Source: Deinandra increscens subsp. villosa (lineage: Eukaryota; Streptophyta; Magnoliopsida; Asterales; Asteraceae). From it: a stretch of 64,000 nucleotides of DNA. The stretch is taken from the NCBI GenBank assembly GCA_039602395.1, contig JBCNJP010000010.1:37494895-37558894 (forward strand), written 5' to 3'. The notes below the pieces were generated by a model that saw only the letters and a program-made list of their open reading frames with translations, was not told the DNA's origin and did not search any database. A program made the position numbers and the translations under genes. Below, piece by piece: positions 10,746 through 22,435 of the stretch. Every line of letters starts with the position of its first letter. The stretch's first letter is position 1.

Positions 10746-12230
10746 CTAGTCAGAAGCAAGCTGACTAGAAATCAATAGATCTCTACAAATCTGAAGATCA
10801 AACACTCTTATCAAAAAGGTCAGATGAGAGAGATAGAAAGAGAATGGAAACATAAAATAAAAGCAACAGATGAAAGAAGAAAGCCAATCACAGTTCCTGT
10901 TGAATCTCCAATAAAAAGGACAAGACCTCAAAGCAGTAACTCAAGTGAAGAAGGAGATGAGACAGAACAACTCAAGTGAAAGAACTCAAAGAAGTGAAAA
11001 TCTTTAACTAAAGCTCATGAAGAAATGCCACCTCCTCCACCTCCTTCTTCCCCTAAGTCACCAACAAATACTGCCCAGAAAACAACTATCTCTCAACCTT
11101 TCTCCACAGGAGCAGCAAAGAAAACTCAAGTCAAGCAGACTCAACAACAAACACCCTCACCAACAAAAATTACCCAGAAAACAACTATCTTTCGAGCAAA
11201 GAAAACTCAAGTCAAGCAGACTCAACAACAATCACCCTCATTGGCTGGATCATTCATATCTAAATCAGCCTTTGAAGACGATTACACTGAAAAGCAAAAC
11301 ATGCAAAGAGTAATATGGGAAGAAGTCAGAGAACTGCAAGAAAAACTGTAAGAAAAACAGCTCAAAAGTGAAAAAGATAGGCCTACAATGAGCCCTCTAT
11401 CAAGAAAAGCCTTCGACAGGTCAACTGGAACACCAGTAGAGGAAGATCCAAACTACTCAATGCCTTCAATCACTGAATTCATAAAAGTCAAGGCACAACC
11501 TTTAACAAAACATCTCTGGGTAGATCATTTTAACTGCTACACAGTGAAAACAAAGGATAACAACTTCAGGGAATTCACTGACAAAGACCTGCAGAAATTA
11601 ATCCAACACAGTTAGTGTCATTCCTAAGGTACTTCTCAAGTCAACCCTCAAAAACAGAGAGGGTAAGCATTGCCTTATACCAAGTAACTGAAGCTGGTAA
11701 AAAGATATTCCGAAGACAAGCTCAGGTGGATGTAGAGTTAGCAAAGGAATCCAACATTCCTCTTCTACTCTTAACAAAGCCAAATGAGACTGTCCCTCCC
11801 GAAATCTCATAGAGAGGATCCGGCACAGCATTTCTCAGTCCAATCTCCGGAATATGCTTCAGAGATCTCTCTGAAGAAAGAAGATTCTTCAGGATAAAAG
11901 AAAATCACAAGCATACAAATTTGGCCTTAGAATTCTTCCTATTCCTTCTAGAGATATGCAAAACCAACAATAACAGCACCAAGGAAGTCATCAAGTTAGA
12001 AATCAAGGCACTAATAAAGGAGAGAGCTATCTTTAAGACCCTACTGGAAGAAAAGCACCAAAGAATAGAACTTTGAAATTAACTCTCTCACTGGTAAGGC
12101 AAAAATAAAAAAAGACTTGTAAATCTTTAAATTATGATAGACTAGACTTCTTTCATATTCCTTGAAAAGATCAACAAAAATGATGTATGATTAAATTACT
12201 TTCTCTTTTTATTCATTTTCTTCAAATACT
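10746..12230 (+). pseudogene. Decayed internal/3' region of an LTR element with a Pro/Gln-rich ORF
   Basis: Short open blocks at 11025-11351, 11388-11615 and 11615-11812 (plus strand) are rich in Pro, Ser, Thr, Gln and Lys. A unit containing KTTI...AKKTQVKQTQQQ is present twice in the first block. No protease, integrase or RT motif is visible. The tract runs directly into a purine-rich tract and an LTR start at 12231-12241, so it is the 3' internal part of a plus-strand LTR retrotransposon. The blocks may be a gag or an extra 3' ORF. Family is uncertain; LTR style suggests copia. Confidence 0.45.
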
Positions 12231-12866
12231 TAGGGGAGATTGTTAGAACATAATGTAATTGTAACACAAAACAGTCAAGTATTAGAAGAAAAGATAAGAT
12301 ACATCCTTAAAAGAGAAAGGATACAAAAGTCTGTATGAACTACAGATTCCTACATGAATTATGTATTCATACAGAACTACTCTGGAATTTCCGAAGTAGT
12401 TCTGTACAGACTAAAATCTACAGAAATCCTCATTTCTGTAGATAGCTTCTAATGGGAAGCATCAACAGTCTTCGAAGAAGAATCCAGAAGGAGTTCTGGA
12501 TTATCATAAGATGAATATTACGAGAAGAACAAATTCCATCTTTGTGTGAAGAACAAGCAAAAAGAATGTCAACTTGGCATTAATCAAGAAGGTAGTTGAA
12601 GACAGTTGACAAAGAGATAAATTCACTATGTTCAATTTATCTCTATATACTCTGACACACTCCAACATCAACCGTCCTCAACCACCTTATCCAAATACAA
12701 CTTGCTACATCTGCCTATAAATAGCAAGCTGACTTCACCAAACAAAGCAAGACATCAAGCATACAATTCAATATCTTCTTCAAAGCAATTCCAACATCAC
12801 TCCCATAGAAAGTTATTTCTGTTGATACATAGTCATACTATAAACTCGTGTAAACCATTATTTACA
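12231..12866 (+). mobile_element. Polypurine tract and 3' LTR of a copia-like element
   Basis: CTTAGGGGAGAT (about 12229-12240) is a polypurine tract immediately followed by TGTTAGAACA at 12241, a very common copia LTR start. A TATA box (TATAAATA) lies at about 12716. The right end is placed at TTTACA (12866) because it ends in CA, but no matching 5' LTR is in the window, so that border is a guess within perhaps 50 bp. Without the partner LTR no target duplication can be checked. Confidence 0.55.
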
Positions 12867-12997
12867 TTTGAGATATACAGAATAACTTTTTTTATGAATT
12901 GATGTCTTCCAATTTGATTTACTTTCCGCAACTTATTTATCATGTTTAAATCAAATTGTGCCAATATTGTTAAAGAGCCTTTCAAGGGACCCAACAT
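12867..12997. other. Short unassigned spacer
   Basis: Lies between the copia-like LTR and the 3-kb repeat. No feature is visible; it may be host sequence or the tail of the LTR. Confidence 0.3.
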
Positions 12998-15900
12998 AAG
13001 ACTTGTTATAGAATTACTCACCAACATAGAATATTTCCATTTTTGTATAAAAACCAAAGTTCTATACTTTTTCATGTCAAATGTTTTTATTATAGTCTTT
13101 AACCATTTTTGAATATAAAATATATCTATATATATTTTATCCATTTTATTTTTATAAAATCTAAACTAGTCTTTTATATCTTGTATTTTAAAAATTATAT
13201 TTTTATAAAATGTGACCATTTTATATAAGTTAAGTTCTATGGTGAATTTTTATGGTTTAAAATCCAAGTAATTTATATAAAACTACTAACTTTGATATTT
13301 ATCCATAAAAATTCATTTAAGGGTTTTTAAGGTTATCATTTTATGTCCAATGTCAAGGTTTTTATCTCCTAATGTCCAACTATGTCCATAAGTGTGTTTA
13401 AACACAAAATTAGTTCATGATAATTCATCATTAGCATATATTAACTTATAAATAAGATGAATAAATCACTAAAATCACAATTAATAATTCTAGTAGGTTA
13501 TAACATACTAAGAGCATTCACAGCAGGTTCCTTAAAAAATATGTGAGTGTAAATCTATATAATTTAAGGTTTGGTTGTGAGTGGTTGTGAGTGGTTGTGA
13601 GTAGAGGAGAGAGAAAACTTTACAATATTTGTATATTTAACAAAAAGTTTGGTGCTTGGCTAAAATTTGAGGATTAGAAGAGAGAGAGAGAAAATGTAAT
13701 GATAAAAGTATAAAAAGTATTATTTAATAATGGTTGTGAGTGGAAGAGAGAAAAAGTAATAAAAAAAGTATAAATTATAAGGATGGGTATAGGGAACCTG
13801 CTGTGAATGCTCTTAACATCTTAATAACAATACTTAAACATTTTATAACATTTTTGCATATGATAATAACTCAAATGAACCATACAACATATATTAAACA
13901 TCATCAAATCATCAAATAATCAAACCAAATCCATTTAACTAGTGATTTAACTATACATTTTCATCATTAAACAAAACACTAACATTATTGTGTTAGACAA
14001 TTATAGGATGATCATAGTTTATTAACTAGTTATATAACTTGATTTTTCATGAGTTAAAACACTACATAAACACATGTCCCAACCATGCATCCTTGAGTTT
14101 TAAGAATATCAAATATTTGAACGAAATAAGTTGGTTAGATGATCAAACATTTTAAAGAAAAAGAACATGAGATTATGGTGGTTAGATTGTTAAGACTTTT
14201 GGTTCATTTGGGTGGATTCAAGTGTCTAAAACACTAGAAAAAGAATAGTTTCAAAGACTCACAATAGCGAGGAAATGAAAACGTGAGAAAAGGAGAAGGT
14301 GGTGGCTCGTTTGTGGTAGTTCACGGCTCCAACAGCAGCTCCGACGGCGGTAGTGGGATGTGTGGCAGCAGCTCAGCGGCAGGAGGAGGAGTATAACAGT
14401 AGCAGCAGATGGCTATGTTCGGTCCAGCAGTAGGTTGCTATGGGAGGTGGTGCGGCTGGGTGGTTGCTGGGTTGCCGAGAGGTAGAAGAGAGGGGCTGAG
14501 GCTGTGGGTTACGGTGGTGGGTGTGGCAGTAGCTTGGGATGGTGGTGTGGGGTTGTTGGCTGTCGAGAGATGGAGCAAGGAGGAGGGGAAGGGAGGCTGT
14601 AGTGGTGTGGCTTGGTTGCTCACCGAGAACAAGAAGAAAAGGGATGGGAGTGCTAGTTCATGGTGGTTGCGATTGTGGTAGATGGAGGTGGTGGCTGGAG
14701 TGGTTTTTCACGGCAGAAGAAGAAGAAAATAAGAAGGATGAGGGGCCGATTACGTGAGGGGCAAGAGGGAGAGAGTGAACTTGAGTGTTTGAGTGTGGAT
14801 GAGGTTAAGTTGCTGAATGCTTGGGAGTGTAGGGTGAGTTGGTGGCGAAGAGAGTGGGCAAATCATCTCCATAGTACAAGAATACTATTTGTGATGATGA
14901 AGAAAGATGTGTCTTCATCAAACATCAGAATTAGTCTAACAAATATCTCTAGTTATATCTTTTTATAAAACTTAGATGGTAGATGATTTGTTTTAAATAG
15001 GAGTTTGTCATGTTTTATAAAAGTGTGTTATGTATTGTAAATGTTTATAAAACATAAGGTTATTTGAGGTGAACTAATCCACAAGTTTTGTAATTTATTC
15101 CATGTATAGAGATTATACAAGTATATGACAAATTTTATAAAAAAAAAGAATAAGTGGTAGAAAGTTTTATAAAAATTTATACAAGTTGATGGGCTTAAGT
15201 TTTAAAAATAAACCCATTAGGCTTTGGACTTTATATTGGGCCAAATTGTTTAGAAAAAAAATGTAATTGGGCCCGTTTGTCGGTAATGGGTCGTACGGGT
15301 CCAAATGGGGCACCGGTTCGAGGCCCGGGCCCGTTGTGTGTCGGCTAGTTTTTTCGGATCGCCACGATCATCTGGGTTATCAAGTGACAGGTCGAATTTT
15401 CGGGTCCGGTTACATTGTTTTAGGCTTATTGGGCCAAGTTGGGCCCAATCGGTTGATCGGATGGAGTTTGGCTTAAGTCTTGACAAGATTTCAGTTTGTG
15501 ATGTTTTTATTTCATAAAAATAATTATTTAGGTCGGTTATAACAGTTTTTCAAAAATCAGTCATATTTTTCAGTTTTTCGCACGGTTTAGGGTTTACGTT
15601 TTTCAGTTTGTCAGTTCGCGATAGTTTTAAGCTCGACCGTTCAGATTGTTTAAAACCGAATAGTTTTAGACAATTGATCGCTTATCAGTTTGCCGTGTCG
15701 GTTATATAAACGTTTTATATATTTATAATTGAAGTTCCATGCTTAATACATGAGATCTCTATGCATTTAACGGGTATACGCTTCTAGTACAAACGTAGAA
15801 TTTGATTTACGTCATCAGTTAATGGTCAGGCACAGTAATTTAACAGTTTAACAGTAATCAGATCAGATAAAGCACAATTAATACTTAATTAATAGTCAAA

Positions 15901-16030
15901 GTAAAACGGTTTGACCTGAATATTCGGACGAGGTGTCACATTGGACTTGTATACTAGTATAACTCATAACTAACTTGACTAATAACATGCATTCACCTAA
16001 TCAAAATAGTCACATACTCATGTTCATGTA
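12998..16030 (-). repeat. 3-kb direct repeat, copy 1 (element A-type LTR plus 90 bp of flank)
   Basis: Closely matches 33445-36463 in order and orientation. It includes the minus-strand LTR start TGTGACACC at 15940 and the same roughly 90 bp beyond it (15941-16030) that flanks the 5' LTR of element A at 36375-36463. The GC-rich block at 14290-14760, with frames of Gly/Trp/Arg or Pro/Thr, is LTR sequence and not a gene. The copy breaks off at 12998 and joins unrelated sequence. Shared outer flank means it is a segmental copy of A's 5' end, not an independent insertion. Confidence 0.75.
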
Positions 16031-16437
16031 ATTAAGTTTTTCGCATGGTTTACGGTTTACGTTTTTCAGTTTGTCAGTTCGCGATAGTTTTAAGCTCGAC
16101 GGTTCAGATTGTTTAAAACCGAATAGTTTTAGACAATCGATCGCTTATCAGTTCGCCGTGTCGATTATATAAACGTTCGACACCAGTTCCGGATGAAATA
16201 TAAAAATACATTATATATATATATTATTGAAGTTCCATGATTAATACATGAAATCTCTATGCATTTAATGGGTATACGCTTCTAGTACAAATGCGGAATT
16301 TGATTTACGTCATCTGTTAATGGTCAGGCACAGTAATTTAACAGTTTAATAGTAATCAGATCAGATAAAGAATAATTAATACTTAAATAAAAGTCAAAGT
16401 AAACGGTTTGACCTGGATTTTCGGACGAGGTGTCACA
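16031..16437 (-). mobile_element. Element A: head of the 3' LTR (truncated, about 407 bp)
   Basis: On the minus strand TGTGACACCTCGTCCG begins at 16437, directly after the purine tract of element A. The 400 bp are a diverged copy of the LTR head also present at 15940-15560 and 36374-36000. At 16031 the LTR stops abruptly and joins the flank belonging to the copy-1 repeat, so the rest of this LTR was lost or replaced by recombination. Confidence 0.7.
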
Positions 16438-16448
16438 TTCTCCCCCAG
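16438..16448 (-). promoter_or_regulatory. Element A polypurine tract
   Basis: The minus strand reads CTGGGGGAGAA immediately before TGTGACACC. This is the plus-strand DNA priming site used in reverse transcription and fixes the 3' LTR border of element A. Confidence 0.75.
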
Positions 16449-16471
16449 TTAGAAGAATTTCGTCCTGAAAT

Positions 16472-17000
16472 TCAGTTCTTGATCACTGGTTGACTGCGAC
16501 GTTTCCGAAAAAGACGAGGGTACTTTTGACGCAATTGATCCTCGCGTTCCCATGTTTACTCCGGACCTCGTCAAGAGTTCCATCGCAGCATGACAATGGG
16601 AATGCGACTATGCTTCAGTCTCTTAAGTTCTCTGTCGAGTATCTCGACAGTTTCCTCAACAAAGTGAAGTCTTTCGTCAACTTGTATTTCATCAAGTGGG
16701 ACGAAAATTGTTTCATCAGACAAGCATTACTTAAGGTTACTAACGTGAAAGACATTATGCACACTGCTTAGCTCTACGGGTAGACGTAGATGGTAAGCTA
16801 CCGGTCCAATTGTCTCAGTACGCAACCCAAGCCTTGATGAGAAGCATCACAGTATACGATAAAATCTTCGATTCCGTCCGGTAAGGATAGGATTGGGGCG
16901 TCTTAAACTTTTTGCTTCAAAAACTGGAAAGCAGCTTTGGTCTATTCATCCTAGATGTACTTCTTATCTTTCTGGGTCAGGGTGGTAAGAGGCTGGGCTA
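16472..17000 (-). pseudogene. Element A: RNase H start fused to the pol C-terminal tail (internal deletion)
   Basis: Reading leftwards on the minus strand, an RNase H beginning (YCDASHQGLGCVL, about 16850-16812) is followed within a few codons by the far C-terminal part of a Tekay-type pol (GPVAYHLRLP...VHNVFHVSNLK..., then WNS.RGPE.TWERED) ending at 16472. The rest of RNase H and the whole integrase core are missing compared with element B, where these two points are about 1.5 kb apart. The tail has at least three internal stops. The chromodomain-like end would normally direct integration to chromatin; here it cannot be made. Confidence 0.75.
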
Positions 17001-17013
17001 TCTTGGAAAATTT

Positions 17014-18360
17014 TCAATGAATCGGCGATAGTAGCCAGCAAGACCTAAGATTGTCGAATATCGGTTGGGTTCGTGGGAGTACTCCAATCTTTGATTGCTT
17101 CAATCTTAGCCGGATCAACGTGAATACCTTGGTCATGATCACATGACCCAAAAAGTGTACTTCGCGAATCCAAAAGTCATATTTGGAAAACTTCGCATAA
17201 AGCTCTTTTTTCTTCAGCAGTTCTAAGATGAGTCTCAAATGTTCTTCGTGTTCTTTCTTATTACGCGAGTAGATAAGAATATCGCCGATGAATACGATAA
17301 CAAATTTATCCAAGTGTGGTTTGCACACGCGATTCATTAAATCCATGAATACGGCCAGTGCGTTAGTCAAACCAAATTGCATCACGAGGAACTCGTAATG
17401 ACCATAACGTGTCCTAAACGCTGTCTTCGAGACGTCTTCATCTGTAACTCGGAGTTGATAGTACCCCGACCTTAGATCGATCTTGGAATAGAGGCATGAT
17501 CCTTTAAGTTGATCAAATAAGTCATCAATCCTCGGAAGCAGGTAGCGGTTCTTCATAGTCAGTTTGTTTAACTCTCGGTATTCAGTACACATCCTGAACG
17601 TTCCATCTTTCTTTTTCACAAACAACACGGGAGCACCCCATGGGGAGTGGCTTGGACGAATGAAGCCTTTATCTAGCAACTCTTGCAGTTGGGTAGATAA
17701 TTCTTGCATTTCAGATGGTATGGGGACCTGGCAACGGGGGCGGCTCCGGGTGTTAGGTCGATGTAAAAACACAACCTTTCGTGTTGGAGGGAAGCCTGGC
17801 AATACTTTCGGGTATTCGCAGACAACAGGAACGTCTTCGATGCGCTTCTCCTTCGGTTTCTTCTCGGTGACATGAGCTAGGATGGCATGGCATCCTTTGC
17901 GGAGGAGTTTTCGTGCCTTCACACACGATATGATATTTAGCTTGGTCCCACTCCTCTCGCCTTGCACGTTCAGAGTGTTACCATCTGCTAATGGCACTCT
18001 AACCATCTTCTCATGACACACAATTTCCGCATGATTCTTTGCTAACCAATCCATTCCAATGACTACATCAAAACTACCTAGATCAACAGGCATCAAGTCA
18101 ATACAGAAAGAATGGTCCGAGAGTTCTAACTGGCAGTTCGGGTAGATGATTCCGGTTTCTATCAAATTACCATTCGCTAATTCTACTGTGAACTTAGTGT
18201 CTAAGGCAACATGGGTTATTTCAAGCAATTTATTAAAATCAGTAGACACAAAGCTTCTTTCGGCACCTGTATCGAATAAAATAGAAACATAATGGTTGTT
18301 TAGTAGAAACGTACCCATCACCGTGTTGGGGTCACGGCGGGCGTCTCCGGCATTGATCAC
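17014..18360 (-). pseudogene. Element A: Ty3/gypsy protease and reverse transcriptase, inactivated
   Basis: A 448-codon open block. An aspartic protease motif LFDTGAERSFVS lies near the N-terminus, then the RT core (LLDKGFIRPS.SPWGAPVLFVKKKDG..., KIDLRSGYYQLRV, FRTRYGHYEFLVMQFGL). The catalytic motif reads FIGD (codons 17289-17281) where element B and the family have FIDD, so an essential aspartate is Gly. The frame decays near 17100-17014. It is out of frame with gag at 18383, with a frameshift near 18370. The protein would have matured the polyprotein and copied element RNA. The family (Tekay-like chromovirus) is inferred from the overall motif pattern shared with B. Confidence 0.85.
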
Positions 18361-18382
18361 GAAAGCTCTTCCACTAGCCTGG

Positions 18383-19291
18383 TTAGCATCTTAATTCTTC
18401 GCCGTCGGGGCATTCACTCTTGTATTTCCCAGTAGCCCCGCAACCGTAGCAAGTGCGCTTTGGGCAGTCGCGTGCTACATGTCCCTTAACCTTATAGATG
18501 TTACAATAGACATTACCATAATCCAGAGTGTGGTGAAGGTTGCATTTGGAGCATAGGGGAGCAGTACCGGTGTAACCGGTTTTACGGATAGGATATAAAG
18601 GAGCAGTGGCGGCATAGACCTTCGCTGATGCGGGTTCCTTAACTGGAGCTTTCTCAGGATTCTTATCATCGTGATTCTTCCAGAATGTGCGCTTCCTCTT
18701 GTTATCAGGTTTCTTGCTTGAGGAAGGTGTGGCATTAAAATCAGAGGGCTTGTTCTCAGACGCTTTCTTGCCAAAGTTTACACCTTGACGATTAGCTTGG
18801 TAAATGAGGTTGTGTGCCATGCGCATAGCATCCTGAAAGGTTTGAGGGTTCGAGGAAAGGACATTTCCTTGAATGTGTGGTGCAAGTCCCCATATGTACC
18901 GTTCGATCTTGTACGGTGGAGTGATCATTGTAGGACAGAGGTGAGCAAGCTCACGGAACCTGTTAGTGTATCCAGCAATGTCGGCTCCATTCATGGACAG
19001 TTTCCAGAATTCAGATTCAAGTTTCTGCAGTTCCTCCCTAGGACAGTACTCATCACGAAGCAGTTGTTTGAGTTCATCCCATGACATTTCATAGGCCAAG
19101 TCAGTTCCCATAGCATCAACATGGGAATTCCACCAAGTCAGTGCACTATCAGTAAACGTGCATGTGGAATACTTCACCATGTACTGTTCAGGGCAGTTGC
19201 TAATACAGAAGACTGACTCTAGCTTTTCAAACCAACGAATTAGACCAACAGCGCCTTCAGAACCCTTAAAGTAAGTGGGTTTGCAATTCAT
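18383..19291 (-). pseudogene. Element A: gag (Retrotrans_gag domain), damaged
   Basis: An open block of 302 codons. It begins MNCKPTYFKGSEGAVGLIRWFE, the start of the Ty3/gypsy capsid domain, and parallels element B (MDCKPITFSGEEGAVGLLRW). Conserved positions follow (ALTWWNSHV, LRDEYCPREE, RFRELAHLCP). The C-terminal knuckles are eroded: CYGCGATGKYKSEC has Lys at the His position, and the preceding knuckle has Tyr for its second Cys. Gag forms the particle; loss of the zinc ligands should abolish RNA binding. It joins the N-terminal piece at 19525-19418 through a degraded stretch. Confidence 0.85.
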
Positions 19292-19417
19292 GAAGTCCTT
19301 GTAAGAACATTCACGAGGCCCTGCAATGTTAGGTGAAAACGTTGATCACAATTTTGCGAAATTATAGTCTAGTATTTTCAAACATTGGTTAATTCGTTCT
19401 TACCGCATGCCCCAGCG

Positions 19418-19525
19418 TTAGCGTGACGTTGGGTAGCAGCAGCAACGAGAGTTTTCCTCAGTATCAGCAGCACTCATGGTCAGAGGAGGTGAAACGTTTC
19501 TGGTGGCTCGGCGTCTTGGCGGCAT
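19418..19525 (-). pseudogene. Element A: gag N-terminus
   Basis: An ATG at 19525 opens MPPRRRATRNVSPPLTMSAAD, a basic N-terminus typical of Tekay-type gags. The frame stops after about 35 codons; the shifted frame (VAAATQRHANAGACG) looks more gag-like, which suggests a small indel near 19440. It connects to the capsid part at 19291 after about 130 bp without a clean frame. Confidence 0.6.
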
Positions 19526-19671
19526 GTTTTCGCTTTTAGTTATCAATGGCAACATAAAGGAAAATTTTAGATCATATGTAAGTGGGGTTATTACATGCGC
19601 GAGAAAAACAGCCACGACAAACATCTACAGTACCATGATATGACACGCGCAAGCACAACCAAGAAACATGA

Positions 19672-22225
19672 TGTGACATCCGAGAATTCCAAGGTTAACT
19701 TCCGTTAGACAATTTCCGTTAGTTACGTTATAAGTGTTAACTTAGTAACTAATGCTTAACTAGGCCGAATACGTCCACGACCTTTGGTTGATCACCGAAC
19801 CCGACCATATGTGTTATGTGTTTATTTATTGTTATTATGTGCATCGTGTTTAATTAATTAATTTTGTAAATTGGCCCTTTTGGTTTCCAGCGTAACTACC
19901 GAGCGAAACTGTAGGTTCGCTCGGTATCGGTGGCCAAGCTTTTGAATTGCATGAGTTCAGAGCCAGTTTCGCTTGGCTAGCGAAACTGCCAGCGAAACTA
20001 GCTCCTGACCTATATATTTTATAAAACCCTAGTCTTCTCATTTTACTTACATCATTTCTCAAAAACACACACACACTCTCCTGAGATTCTGGTCAGCCGA
20101 GAACCACCACGAGCCGCCGTGATCTCAGCCTCGAGACATCACCCATTCGGATCCTAGATCAAACCGTGAGTCTCCAAAACCATTTTCATGCATATTCTAT
20201 GTGTTTTCTTAAAAAGCATGCCTAAACCTCCATGTAACGGCCTGATCTTCTAGTATGATGCTTAGGGATGTTAGATCTGTTATAAAGCCTGCAACTTTAC
20301 GTGTAAAATCATTCCATAATGAAGATTTATGCTAGTTAGGTCATTTTATGCTTAAAATGTGTTCTTGATGACTTGATGATGAAAATCCATGTTTAAGGTG
20401 TTAAATCTTACTGTTTAATGTTGATAAATGTTTATACATGCTGGATAATGAATTATATGAAGTATGGAAGCTGTTAGAAAGATTTTCAGTCAAATTTATG
20501 GGTTTTTAGCGACTAGCGAAACTGGGCCTTCTTTAGGCGAAACTGTAGTTTCGCAGACCCTTTTGAATATTCATCCAGCGACACTATGTAGCGAAACTAT
20601 AGTGTCGCCTGTGTATTGCTTGAACGAAAATACCGAGCAAAACAACCATAGACCTTGTCCCTGAACGAAAGTTCAAACCAGTTTCGAGCGAAGCTAGGCT
20701 AGCGAAACTGTGTCATCAGTTTCGAGCGAAACTAGCTAGCGAAACTGTGTCATCGGGTATTACCCAGCGAAAGTGCTACCCGTGCACACAGCGAAACTGT
20801 GTAGCGAAACTGGGTAGCGAAACTATAGCGAAACTGTATAGCGAAACTGTGCCAAGACCCAAAACCCAAACTTGTGCAACTTATTTGAATGTTATGCCAT
20901 GACTTACATGATTATGCAATAATGAAACATGTTTTGATTTCTGTGTTGTGTGAACCCTCGTTTGTGATCAACCATCGGTGTCGTGTATCGGTATGTCGAG
21001 ACGTAGTTTCAACGTGCTATGTTATGGGCCATAGTGACGTAGTTAAAGCTTAGACACATCCTAACACCTAAGACCTCAATGTGATAATTAGGTCTCCGTT
21101 AGCAAATATACTTTGGATTATTTGAAGTGTAAGCTGAGCAACCTAAGGTGAGTTTCACTAACCCTTTAATTGTGAGCCCGTTTGGGTCACGTAGCCCGTT
21201 TGGGTCACGACGAATATACTTAACGGAAAACAACGCTGACATTTTGAGGTATCGCCAAATGGGATATCTGTTACGGAAGTTGGAGTGTTTTATGGGAACA
21301 CTTGCAACTGTCCATCCTTGGGGTTTCAAATGAAATCCGGAACAACCATTTTGACACTTAAACTCTTTGTAGGATTTCAAATGAAATCCAGAACAAACGG
21401 TTTTAATATGACTAGTGTAGGTTAAAGTCTAAACCAAATGATATCACATGATTTCTAAGGATGCCTTAAAACTTAAAAGTCCTCAACAATTTAGTACCAT
21501 TAATTTGCGAAGCGAGGGGATGTTGGGTAGATCTACTGAGGGTTTGACAAACCCTGCTCCGCGGTACACAAATGTGTAGCCAACCGGTTGGAGGCCGAAC
21601 GGAGTGCAATATCAGCCTATTTTAGTTGTGGGTCCCATGAGGAACACAACTGGAGGCACAAACCATCGGCAAATGCCGAACTCTGTTACGTCAGCTTTGG
21701 TACGAACTTCCTTAGTGCATGGAAACCGGATTAGCTACCCGCGATATCGGTTGACCGCTTTAATCTTTACTTAACTAGTGCATATTCGATAATTCAACAC
21801 TTGGCGATTGTTTTGCAAAACTATTACTTATTTATATGTTGATACACACGCTTATGAGACCGGGCCGCTGCATGACATGCCCACTGTGAACTCACCAACC
21901 GTTAGGTTGACACTTGTGTGGTTTTCACTTTTGCAGATCGCTGAGGAGTATCCACTGGAGGTTGGCATGGCACCCGAAGATACTTATTTTATTTTAAACT
22001 TAAATTGGGAATCAAACAACAATTTATGTTTTGTAATTAAAGCACGTGGTTAGTGCTAAGATACTCATGTTTTCTTTCCGCTGCAAAACTTCTAAACTGT
22101 TTTATGATGAATGCTTGGACTTTACTCTGATTCGTTTAGTATTTGTAACTAATGGTTGTGGTCCTGGTTTGCCCGCACCCCTTAACGGTATAAACTCCGT
22201 TAGTGGCTAATTTGGGTGTGTGACA
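19672..22225 (+). repeat. Element B 5' LTR
   Basis: Runs from TGTGACATCC to TGTGTGACA, directly followed by the primer site. It contains clusters of AGCGAAACTG (19905-20005, 20508-20862) and an 18-bp tandem duplication near 21175-21210 absent from the 3' LTR. A splice-site-like CCGTGAGT lies at about 20166. The LTR would supply promoter and polyadenylation signals; I cannot place a TATA box with certainty, although TATATATTTTATAAAA at about 20011 is a candidate. Confidence 0.92.
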
Positions 22226-22228
22226 GAT

Positions 22229-22241
22229 TGGTATCAGAGCC
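22229..22241 (+). promoter_or_regulatory. Element B primer binding site (tRNA-iMet)
   Basis: TGGTATCAGAGCC, three bases after the 5' LTR, is complementary to the 3' end of plant initiator methionine tRNA, the usual minus-strand primer for this lineage. The same sequence marks elements A, C and D in this window on the minus strand. Confidence 0.9.
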
Positions 22242-22392
22242 ATAAGTTGCAGAGAACTGGAATCATTTTTGAACAAACGATTTGGAAACTGCAACTTGAA
22301 ACCTTAGTTACAAACGAACAAACAAATTCTCAAAAACAAAGTTTTTACGTGCCAACCTGGGATACTCGCTCTGCTGTGTAAGTAAATACTTC

Positions 22393-22394
<2 letters not shown>

Positions 22395-22429
<35 letters not shown>

Positions 22430-22435
22430 TATATA
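22395..22435. repeat. (TA)n microsatellite in element B leader
   Basis: About 40 bp of nearly pure TA dinucleotide in the untranslated region between PBS and gag. Confidence 0.9.

Noticed and set aside
11598..11831. Minus-strand frame in the decayed LTR element
   Set aside because: Overlaps the plus-strand blocks, and the polarity of the element (purine tract and LTR start) is plus.
14409..14968. Gly/Trp/Arg-rich frames (and Pro/Thr-rich frames on the other strand) at 14409-14968 and 34825-35174
   Set aside because: They lie in the GC-rich block of a long LTR, are present in both repeat copies with different stops, and show no domain.
19905..20862. CRISPR-like spacing of AGCGAAACTG repeats
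   Set aside because: Spacing is irregular, repeats are 10 bp, both orientations occur, and it lies in a plant LTR.
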